9,557 bases of DNA from CBFCZU01 sp965602635 (GTDB lineage Bacteria > Planctomycetota > Phycisphaerae > SM23-33). Position numbers and translations under genes: made by a program. The stretch covers positions 1 to 9,557 of the forward strand of contig CBFCZU010000166.1 in the NCBI GenBank assembly GCA_965602635.1, in the 5' to 3' direction. Positions 1 to 6,839 of the stretch are shown piece by piece. The notes under the pieces were generated by a model. It saw only the letters and a list, made by a program, of their open reading frames with translations, was not told the DNA's origin and did no database searches. Within the stretch, counting starts at the first letter, position 1; every line of letters begins with the position of its first letter.

Positions 1-62
1 CCGAACTGTTGAAGCTCCCGGAAAACGCCAAGATGGCCGAACTCGTCCGCGCCGAGGAGTGA
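1..62 (+). CDS. 3' end of an unidentified gene (partial)
   Basis: An open frame enters from the left edge (codon boundary at position 3) and ends with TGA at 60-62. The last 19 residues read ELLKLPENAKMAELVRAEE, a charged and probably helical tail. Too little is present to name the protein. It lies 34 bases upstream of trmB on the same strand with no promoter visible between them, so the two are probably co-transcribed. The coding call rests on an uninterrupted frame plus sensible spacing and is tentative. Confidence 0.45.
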   Translation, partial: ELLKLPENAKMAELVRAEE

Positions 63-96
63 GCGCCCCCGAGAAGCTACCCCCGCTGCCCCGCCC

Positions 97-747
97 ATGA
101 GAAGCAGGCCCGGAAAAGTCCGCGTCAAGACCGACCCGGAGGTGCTCCGCTCGGCAGGACTGCTGCTGGAGTATCATCCCCAGTTGGGGCCGCTACGGAT
201 CGAGGCGGTCTTCGGCAACGAGGCGCCAGTGGAAGTCGAGGTCGGTCCCGGCAAGGGCGGGTTCCTGCTCGGCCGGGCGTCGGCCTGCCCAGAGATTAAC
301 TTCCTCGGCATCGAGTGGGTCCACGCTTACGCTGCCTACCTCGCCGACCGCGCTTACCGGGCAAGTCTGCCGAATGTTCGAGCCGTATGTGGCGACGCGG
401 CGGACTTCTTCCAGACTTCCCTGCCCGACAACTCTGTCTCGCGGGTTCACATTTACTTTCCCGACCCCTGGCCCAAGCGCAAGCACTGCCGTCGCCGTCT
501 CATCACGCCCTCCTTCCTGTGCGAAGTCCGCCGTGCGCTTTGCCCGGGCGGGTGGCTTGGAATCATCACCGACGACGCTGACTATTTCGAGCACGCCCAC
601 CACGTGGTCTCAGCCACGGAGGGATTGGACGAGATCCCCTTCGAGGCCTGTCCGGGGGCGGAGGGGTTGGTCGGTTCTAACTTTGAGAAGAAGTACAGCC
701 GGGCAGGTAGGGCCTTTCATACCCTTGCCGCGACCCGCTCCCGATGA
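97..747 (+). CDS. trmB: tRNA (guanine-N7-)-methyltransferase TrmB
   Basis: The 216-residue product should transfer a methyl group from S-adenosylmethionine to N7 of G46 in the tRNA variable loop, in the cytoplasm. The SAM-binding glycine loop VEVGPGKGG is at about residues 47-55, followed by the acidic strand end GIEW (71-74) and GDAADF (99-104). The family signature FPDPWPKRKHCRRRL lies at 121-135. The C-terminal substrate loop SNFEKKYSRAGR lies at 194-205 and matches the usual TxFExR-type motif. Length is normal for a bacterial TrmB. The ATG at 97 has no strong Shine-Dalgarno, but it leaves a sensible N-terminal extension before the Rossmann fold. The gene follows an upstream partial gene by 34 bases and no obvious terminator follows. 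Identity is secure; the exact start is less so. Confidence 0.95.
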   Translation: MRSRPGKVRVKTDPEVLRSAGLLLEYHPQLGPLRIEAVFGNEAPVEVEVGPGKGGFLLGRASACPEINFLGIEWVHAYAAYLADRAYRASLPNVRAVCGDAADFFQTSLPDNSVSRVHIYFPDPWPKRKHCRRRLITPSFLCEVRRALCPGGWLGIITDDADYFEHAHHVVSATEGLDEIPFEACPGAEGLVGSNFEKKYSRAGRAFHTLAATRSR

Positions 748-1075
748 GTGCTGTGACAGGGAGGTTTCTAAGAAGATTTATTTAAAGTAGTCGTATTAGT
801 AGACAAAGCGAGAATTGTGAGTTGTGGCGGGGCGGCTCCACAAGCGTAGGTGCGTTCGGGCCTTAGGGCGGGCACTGCCGCGTATGGGGCGTGGATAACC
901 TGTTGAGGGATCGGATGGCAGGGGCGCGTTGCGGCGTGCCGGCGGCGGCCGGGCGGCCTTGGGTAAGGGACGGGCGGCGGCGGCTGTTGGCGGGCCGGCG
1001 GCAGCGGACCCGGTTACCGACAGGCAGTTCACATCGCGGCGGGGCGGTTCGGACAGCTTTCTAACAGGGCCCCAG
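748..1075. other. Intergenic region between trmB and the dnaA 3' end; candidate origin region
   Basis: These 328 bases hold no convincing gene. The left part contains an AT-rich patch at 764-807 with 11 G/C of 44 bases, striking in such GC-rich DNA. About 80 bases further on, 890-898 reads TTATCCACG on the minus strand, an 8 of 9 match to the DnaA box TTATCCACA. A weaker 7 of 9 match, TTACCGACA, is on the plus strand at 1014-1022. From about 905 to 1015 the sequence is GC-rich and low in complexity, with many GGC/CGG runs. An AT-rich unwinding element beside DnaA boxes next to dnaA is a typical origin layout, but one good box is thin evidence. The region must also hold the ends of the converging trmB and dnaA transcripts, although no classic hairpin plus T-run was found. 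Confidence 0.35.
890..898 (-). promoter_or_regulatory. Near-consensus DnaA box
   Basis: The minus strand reads TTATCCACG, differing from the bacterial consensus TTATCCACA only in the last base. It lies in non-coding DNA about 180 bases beyond the dnaA stop codon and about 80 bases from the AT-rich patch at 764-807. A single 8 of 9 match can occur by chance, so the call depends on its position. Confidence 0.4.
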
Positions 1076-2401
1076 TCATGCGCGGGCGGCGCAGATCTCC
1101 TGCCGCAGGTGCTCCAGCGTGGCGTGCAGGGCCGGGTCGTTGCGGCGGAGGGACTGGACAGTCCGGTTGGCGTGCAGCACGGTGGTGTGGTCGCGGCCGC
1201 CGAAGTACCCGCCGATCTCCTCGAGGCTGTGGCGGGTCAGATCGCGGGCGAGGTACATGCACACCTGGCGGGGCAGGCTGATCGACTTGGTGCGCTTGCG
1301 GCTCTGGAGATCGGCCAGGCGCACGCTGTAGCGCTTCGTGACCGCCTCGATAATCTGCTCGATAGTCACCTCGGGCCCGTTGGCCGGAACCCCCATGCCC
1401 AGGGCCTCCTCCGCCAGGGCAAGGTCCAGAGGGCGGTCGAGGACCTGTCCCAGCATGGCGATCTTGGTGATCGCTCCCTCCAGCTCGCGGGTGTTGGACT
1501 TGATAGTGCCGGCGATGAAGCAGACGACGTCCATGGGCAGGGCGATGCCCCTGGCGGCGGCCTTCTTGTGCACGATGGCGACGCGCGTTTCGTACCCGGG
1601 GCGGTCGATCCTGGCCACCAGGCCCCAGTTGAAGCGGCTGACGAGCCGCTCTTCGAGGTGGGGGATCTCCGCCGGCGGCCGGTCGCAGGAGAGGATGATC
1701 TGCTTCTGAGACTGGTAGAGCGTGTTGAAGGTGTGGAAGAACTCCTCCTGCGTCTGGTCGTGATTTGAGAGGAACTGCACGTCGTCCACGGCCAGCAGGT
1801 CCACGTGGCGGTAGCGGTAACGGAAATCTCGCAGCCCGCCGGTTTCGATGGCCTTGATGAGGTGGTTGACGAACATCTCGCAGCTCAGGAAGGATATCTC
1901 AGCCGTGCCGCGGGCGGCGATGGCCTGACAGACGGCCTGAAGCATGTGCGTCTTGCCGAGGCCCGCCGAGCCGTGGATGAACAGGGGGTTGTAGGTCTTG
2001 CCGGGCGATTCGGCCACAGCCAGCGACGCGGCGTGCGCCAGGCGGTTGCACGGGCCGATGACGAACGTGCCGAACGTGTAGTCGCGGTTCAGCGGCAGTT
2101 CGGCGTCAACGTCGTAGGCGCCGACCTCAACGCCGGCGGGGTGGCTGGCCCTGGCGGGGCGGGCGAGGAACGACGAGCTGACGAGCATGCCGGTGGCGAG
2201 CTGAGCGGCCTCCGTGAACAGCGGGGCGGCGCGCTCGCGGCAATAAGCCTGCTCCTTCGGCCCGGGCGCCTGTATCTGCAACTGCCCGTCCGCCAGGCCG
2301 AGAGGCTCCAACTGCGCGAACCAGGGGCGGATGACCTCCCCACCGTGAGCAATGACGTGTTGGATAATCTGCTGCCAGAGGCGAGGATCGACGGCGGCCA
2401 C
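1076..2401 (-). CDS. dnaA: Chromosomal replication initiator protein DnaA
   Basis: The 441-residue product binds DnaA boxes at the origin and, with ATP, opens the duplex and recruits the replicative helicase. An N-terminal interaction domain covers about residues 1-75, beginning with the typical LWQQIIQHV helix. A short linker precedes the AAA+ ATPase: Walker A GSAGLGKTH (144-152), Walker B LLAVDDVQF (202-210), sensor 1 IILSCDRPP (235-243), arginine finger region RLVSRF (252-257) and sensor 2 NTRELEGA (303-310). The C-terminal DNA-binding domain carries the signature GGRDHTTVLHA (401-411). Length is normal with a short linker. The start is GTG at 2401. An in-frame TAA lies just 6 bases upstream, so nothing earlier is possible, and AGAAGGG is correctly placed before it. 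dnaA stands alone here, reading away from the exporter gene and with its own promoter; dnaN is 4.4 kb away on the other strand. Confidence 0.98.
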   Translation of the reverse strand: MAAVDPRLWQQIIQHVIAHGGEVIRPWFAQLEPLGLADGQLQIQAPGPKEQAYCRERAAPLFTEAAQLATGMLVSSSFLARPARASHPAGVEVGAYDVDAELPLNRDYTFGTFVIGPCNRLAHAASLAVAESPGKTYNPLFIHGSAGLGKTHMLQAVCQAIAARGTAEISFLSCEMFVNHLIKAIETGGLRDFRYRYRHVDLLAVDDVQFLSNHDQTQEEFFHTFNTLYQSQKQIILSCDRPPAEIPHLEERLVSRFNWGLVARIDRPGYETRVAIVHKKAAARGIALPMDVVCFIAGTIKSNTRELEGAITKIAMLGQVLDRPLDLALAEEALGMGVPANGPEVTIEQIIEAVTKRYSVRLADLQSRKRTKSISLPRQVCMYLARDLTRHSLEEIGGYFGGRDHTTVLHANRTVQSLRRNDPALHATLEHLRQEICAARA

Positions 2402-2410
2402 CGGTTAAGC

Positions 2411-2417
2411 CCTTCTG
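2411..2417 (-). promoter_or_regulatory. Ribosome binding site of dnaA, which fixes its GTG start
   Basis: The minus strand reads AGAAGGG about 9 bases before the GTG at 2401. A TAA in the same frame falls between this site and the GTG, so the GTG is the first usable start of dnaA. Confidence 0.6.
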
Positions 2418-2531
2418 TATCGTTGGTGCCACACGAACGGCCGAGACGAACATAACGGCGGGCGGATCAACATACGGCGCAAGAACAGGCGGAACCCTCC
2501 CTGGCGCGGGGGCAAACCTGGCCACCTGAAG

Positions 2532-2553
2532 CCGTTGCCTTCCCTGGCAACGG
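2532..2553 (-). repeat. Perfect 8-bp inverted repeat at the predicted 5' end of the dnaA transcript
   Basis: CCGTTGCC (2532-2539) and GGCAACGG (2546-2553) are exact reverse complements around a 6-base loop. The outer arm starts about 6 bases downstream of the -10 box of the predicted dnaA promoter, so the stem-loop would sit at or within a few bases of the mRNA 5' end. No T-run follows on either strand, which argues against a simple terminator for the exporter gene. It could be a 5' stabilising hairpin on dnaA mRNA or a palindromic operator next to the promoter. Confidence 0.5.
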
Positions 2554-2558
2554 ACAAG

Positions 2559-2587
2559 AGCATAACGCGATACCGCCGGATCGTCAA
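2559..2587 (-). promoter_or_regulatory. Predicted sigma70-type promoter of dnaA
   Basis: On the minus strand, a TTGACG -35 box (2582-2587) is separated by exactly 17 bp from a TATGCT -10 box (2559-2564). The -35 matches consensus at 5 of 6 positions and the -10 at 4 of 6. It lies in the non-coding gap between the exporter stop and dnaA, reads towards dnaA, and predicts a leader of about 150 bases starting near 2552. This would give dnaA its own transcription unit. Confidence 0.55.
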
Positions 2588-2630
2588 ACCGAAAACGGAA
2601 ATTCAGTTCATCGGGCAGCTTCGAGGCCGC

Positions 2631-4811
2631 TCAGTCCGGGTCGAGAGCGACGAATTGTGTGCGGCAGAGCTGCTCGTATAGCGGGCAGCGGGACAGCAGC
2701 TCCGAATGCGTGCCGACGTCGATGATCCGCCCGGCTTCCATCACCGCGATTCGCCCGGCCTGGCGGATGGTCGCGAAGCGGTGGGCGATGAGAATCGTGG
2801 TGCGCCCGGCCATGAACTCCTCCAGCGCCAGGTGGATCTTCCGCTCGCTCTCGGGATCGACCTGGCTCATGGCCTCGTCGAAGATGAGGATGGCCGGGTC
2901 GCGCAGGATCGCCCGGGCGATGGTGATCCGCTGTCGCTGGCCGCCGGAGAGGGTCGCCCCGCGCTCGCCGACCATCGTCTCGTAGCCGTCGGGCATCTGG
3001 GCGACGAACTCGTCCACGAAGGCCCGCTGGGCGGCGGCGACGACCTCCTCGGCCTTGGGGCGGCGCTTGCCGTAGGCGATGTTATCGGCGATGGTTGCAT
3101 GGAACAGCACCGCCTCCTGCGTGACCACCGCGATCTGCCGGCGGACCGAGCGGACGGAATGGTCGTGGATGTCCCGCCCGTCGATCAGCACGCTGCCGGC
3201 GCGGGGCTCCAGCAGCCGCGGCAGCATCGACGCCAGTGTGGTCTTGCCCGAGCCGTTGGGCCCCACGATCGCCAGCGTCTCCCCGGCCGGCATGAGCAGG
3301 GAGACGTCCTTGAGGGCATCTTCGGCCGCGCCGGGGTAGCGGAAGCTGACGTTGCGGAACTCGATGCTCTGGGCGTGGCGAGGCAGCATCGGTGCGCCGG
3401 GAACGCGCTTCTCGGTAGTCTGGTCCTGAAGCTCGAAAACCCTCGCCGCCGCGGCCTCGGACCGCTGGAAGCGGGTGAAGACCTTGGCCAGCTTGCGTAC
3501 CGGGTCGTACAGCGCCGCCAGGCAGCCCATGACCGCCAGGAAACGCTCCCGGTCCATGATCTCCGGGCGGTTGAAGACCCAGTATCCTGCCAGGGCGACC
3601 GCGCCCATTGCCGCGGTCATCCCCAGCGCCTCGACGGCCGGGCCGGTGGCCGAATCGATCCCCAGCATCTTCTTCCGCTGGGCGAGCAGGGTGCGATTGA
3701 CCCTGAAGAATCGCCCCCTCTCGGCTGCCTCCATGGTGTAGGCCTTGACCACGCGGATGCCCAGCAGCGTCTCGCTGAGCACCGCCAGCATGGATGCCTG
3801 GCTCTCAAGAGCCCGTCGGGACGCCCGGCGCATCCGCTTGCCCAGCTTGCGGATCAGCACCAGCGCCGGCGGGCCGGCTACCATAGCCAACAGGGTCAAT
3901 TGCCAGGACCAGTACATCGCCAGAGCGAGCACCACCAGGGCCTTGGCAGGTTCCACCAGCGTCTTGCCGAACAGCGTCCGCTGCCCGTGCGCCAGCTCCG
4001 CCGAATCGGCGATGAACCGGCTCATCGAGTCGGAGACGCCTTGCCTGGAGAAGAACGTTGTGGGCAGGCGGAGCACGACGTGGTAGTTGTCGCAGCGCAG
4101 GTCCATGATCCCCCGGAAGACGGCGGAGCCCACCAGGTACTCCTGGGTGAAGCGAAGCACACCCCGCAGCAGCGAGACTGCCAGGGCGAACCCCAGCACG
4201 TAGAGCAGCAGGGGGAACCTTCCGGCCAGGGTGCGGGGCTGGGGCAGCGCCCGGGCAAGGCGCCCCAGCAGACGGGCGGGCAGTCCCGGCTTGGCGGCGG
4301 TCAGCGTGACGACGCGGGTGGTCTTGGCTGCGGGGTCGTACACACGCAGGACTATCCGCTGCCCGGGGGAGCTCCCAGCCAGGGCCTCGGCCAGAAAGTC
4401 GCCGCGGATGAAGCGATGCTCCGGGTCGCCGTCCTCCAGCCCGACGATCCAGTCGGCGTCTCTCATGCCGGCCTTGGCGGCGCGGCCCGAGGGCGGTGCC
4501 CTGACGACGTTGAGCACCTTCGCCAAAGATCCGATCTGCGGGCGCGGCGGTACCGCCTGCTGGACCAGGCGAACCTCAAGCATGTCCTGGGCCAGGCTGT
4601 TCCACGCCCAGCCGTGGAGGCCCTCCTCTGAGATGAGGATTTTCATGCCCGGCAGCAGGGCCGCCAGCCCGCCGCCCCAGAGCACGGCGATCGCCACCAC
4701 GCAGGCCATCGAGGCGCCCAGGCGCGCCCGGTAGGGCCAGAGGTACTTCAGCGATCGTCGAAAGTTCTTCATGAGGGCATTCGCCCGGCCGGGATAGCGA
4801 GCGGTAAGCAT
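2631..4811 (-). CDS. MsbA-like ABC exporter (fused membrane and ATPase domains) with an inserted PDZ-like domain
   Basis: The 726-residue product is a half-transporter that should dimerise in the inner membrane and export a lipid or hydrophobic substrate using ATP. TM1 is at about residues 33-57 and TM2 at 199-218; the remaining helices lie between about 285 and 440. The ATPase shows Walker A GPNGSGKTT (517-525), Q-loop VVTQE (562-566), signature LSGGQRQR (621-628), Walker B ILIFDEAMSQVD (641-652, catalytic Glu646) and H-loop IAHR (675-678). The D-loop reads SQVD rather than the common SALD. It is about 140 residues longer than MsbA because about 58-198, between TM1 and TM2, holds an insertion. 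That insertion contains a PDZ-like stretch at about 92-173 and should face the periplasm. The ATG at 4811 has a GGAGGAGG 11 bases upstream; Met14 (4772) begins a typical MKNFRR N-terminus and is the alternative start. It follows the delta' gene by 25 bases, so it is likely the last gene of that operon. The substrate is unknown. Confidence 0.96.
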   Translation of the reverse strand: MLTARYPGRANALMKNFRRSLKYLWPYRARLGASMACVVAIAVLWGGGLAALLPGMKILISEEGLHGWAWNSLAQDMLEVRLVQQAVPPRPQIGSLAKVLNVVRAPPSGRAAKAGMRDADWIVGLEDGDPEHRFIRGDFLAEALAGSSPGQRIVLRVYDPAAKTTRVVTLTAAKPGLPARLLGRLARALPQPRTLAGRFPLLLYVLGFALAVSLLRGVLRFTQEYLVGSAVFRGIMDLRCDNYHVVLRLPTTFFSRQGVSDSMSRFIADSAELAHGQRTLFGKTLVEPAKALVVLALAMYWSWQLTLLAMVAGPPALVLIRKLGKRMRRASRRALESQASMLAVLSETLLGIRVVKAYTMEAAERGRFFRVNRTLLAQRKKMLGIDSATGPAVEALGMTAAMGAVALAGYWVFNRPEIMDRERFLAVMGCLAALYDPVRKLAKVFTRFQRSEAAAARVFELQDQTTEKRVPGAPMLPRHAQSIEFRNVSFRYPGAAEDALKDVSLLMPAGETLAIVGPNGSGKTTLASMLPRLLEPRAGSVLIDGRDIHDHSVRSVRRQIAVVTQEAVLFHATIADNIAYGKRRPKAEEVVAAAQRAFVDEFVAQMPDGYETMVGERGATLSGGQRQRITIARAILRDPAILIFDEAMSQVDPESERKIHLALEEFMAGRTTILIAHRFATIRQAGRIAVMEAGRIIDVGTHSELLSRCPLYEQLCRTQFVALDPD

Positions 4812-4836
4812 ACCGCCAGCCGCCTCCTCCGGCCAG

Positions 4837-5973
<1,137 letters not shown>

Positions 5974-5976
5974 ATC

Positions 5977-6612
5977 TCAGGTGAACGACCACCCCTCCAG
6001 CAGCTCGCGTATGCCGGCGGCGATCCGACCGACCTCTCCCGTCGCGTCCACGACGGCGAAGCGCGGCGGGCCACCCACCGCGTGGGCCAGGAACAGCTCG
6101 CGCACCTTGCGGTGGAAGGCCAGGTCCTTGCTCTCCATGCGGTCCGGGCTGCCCGCCAGCCGCGCCAGACCCGCTTCAGCCGGCAGGTCCAGTATGATCG
6201 TCAGGTCCGGCCATATGTCGAGAAGTGCGGCATCGTAGGCGCGCAGCACGTTATTGGGCTTCGTGCCGGCTGCGACCTGGTACGCCATGGTGGAGGTGAC
6301 CCAGCGGTCACACAGGACGCATTGGTCTTTCTGGAGGGCGGGCCCGATCACCTCGCCCATCAATTGCGATCGGCTGGCCATGTAAAGCATGAGCTCGCAA
6401 CCGACTACCATTTCCGAGTACTGCCGATCGAGGAGGATCGCCCGGATGCGCTGCCCGATTCTGGTGCCCCCGGGGTCACAGGTGGTCAGCACGGATACAC
6501 CCGCCTGGGCAAGCCAGTCGGCCAGCAGGCCCAGTTGTGTGGTCTTTCCCGATCCGTCCGGCCCGTCGAGGACGATGAACTTGCCCGCCAGTTTTTCCGC
6601 CAGATCGGTCAT
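5977..6612 (-). CDS. tmk: Thymidylate kinase (dTMP kinase)
   Basis: The 211-residue product phosphorylates dTMP to dTDP with ATP, feeding dTTP to replication. From the chosen start, the P-loop GPDGSGKTT is at residues 17-25. The dTMP-binding motif reads CDPGGT (45-50), where REPGGT or RDPGGT is usual, so the first position is Cys instead of Arg. The DRY-type motif reads DRW (102-104) and is followed by STMAYQ. The LID region with SPDRMESKD at about 155-163 and the usual downstream helix are present. The frame stays open upstream to an ATG at 6651, but the added 13 residues are atypical and lack a ribosome binding site, so ATG 6612 is preferred. The stop lies 3 bases before holB, so tmk heads a tmk-holB-exporter operon reading away from dnaN. 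The motif changes look tolerated, and the overall fold and length are normal. Confidence 0.94.
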   Translation of the reverse strand: MTDLAEKLAGKFIVLDGPDGSGKTTQLGLLADWLAQAGVSVLTTCDPGGTRIGQRIRAILLDRQYSEMVVGCELMLYMASRSQLMGEVIGPALQKDQCVLCDRWVTSTMAYQVAAGTKPNNVLRAYDAALLDIWPDLTIILDLPAEAGLARLAGSPDRMESKDLAFHRKVRELFLAHAVGGPPRFAVVDATGEVGRIAAGIRELLEGWSFT

Positions 6613-6627
6613 GGTCGCCCTGGCGGT

Positions 6628-6656
6628 AGTATGGCCCCGGCGGGCGGGCATTACAA
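6628..6656 (-). promoter_or_regulatory. Weak candidate promoter for the tmk-holB-exporter operon
   Basis: On the minus strand, TTGTAA (6651-6656) and CATACT (6628-6633) are spaced by 17 bp, each matching consensus at about 4 of 6 positions. The predicted start, near 6621, leaves a leader of only about 9 bases before the tmk ATG at 6612. Either the transcript is nearly leaderless or the true promoter lies further upstream in the same gap. Confidence 0.25.
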
Positions 6657-6706
6657 GCGGCGTCCGGGCCTGCGGGGGGGAAGTTGCCCCTTTTGCTTTT
6701 GGCCCC

Positions 6707-6735
6707 TTGCATGCCGGCCGCCGCGGCCGTATAAG
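6707..6735 (+). promoter_or_regulatory. dnaN: Predicted promoter of dnaN
   Basis: A TATAAG -10 box (6730-6735, 5 of 6 matches) lies 17 bp after a weaker -35-like TTGCAT (6707-6712, 3 of 6) and reads towards dnaN. The -10 stands out in this GC-rich gap. The spacer holds an inverted repeat: CGGCCG at 6715-6720 and again at 6724-6729, separated by 3 bases, which could serve as an operator. The predicted start near 6742 gives a leader of about 100 bases. Confidence 0.45.
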
Positions 6736-6763
6736 GTGCTCCCGGCACGTGACAGATACAGCA

Positions 6764-6783
6764 GGGGCGCCGGCGGGCGCCCC
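6764..6783 (+). repeat. Perfect GC-only hairpin in the dnaN leader
   Basis: GGGGCGCC (6764-6771) and GGCGCCCC (6776-6783) are exact reverse complements around a 4-base GGCG loop, giving a very stable 8-bp stem. It lies about 22 bases after the predicted dnaN transcription start and about 56 bases before the dnaN ATG. No T-run follows, so it is not a classic terminator. It may affect mRNA stability or translation, or bind a regulator as DNA. Confidence 0.5.
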
Positions 6784-6839
6784 GGCCCGGCGGCGCGAGG
6801 ATCCGATTCGGCTCGGCGGGTCACGACGAGGGCCCTCTC

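Noticed and set aside
796..1032. 78-codon minus-strand frame in the trmB-dnaA gap
   Set aside because: The product is dominated by Pro, Ala and Arg from GC-rich repeats, without a good ribosome binding site or recognisable sequence.
929..2455. Two long plus-strand frames (929-1768 and 1805-2455) opposite dnaA
   Set aside because: They are the complement of dnaA codons, with no motif of their own.
2706..4631. 641-codon plus-strand frame opposite the ABC exporter gene
   Set aside because: It is antisense to a gene with full ABC signatures. Its product is rich in Gly, Ala, Arg, Gln and His with no domain pattern, as expected from the complement of GC-rich coding DNA.
6613..6651. Upstream ATG (6651) as the tmk start
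   Set aside because: It adds 13 residues not typical of the family and lacks a ribosome binding site; the ATG at 6612 fits the family start.
6678..6700. G-run, C-run and T-rich stretch resembling a rho-independent terminator in the tmk-dnaN gap
   Set aside because: The stem would be only 4 G-C pairs, the T-tract is interrupted, and no plus-strand gene ends just upstream, so there is nothing to terminate.
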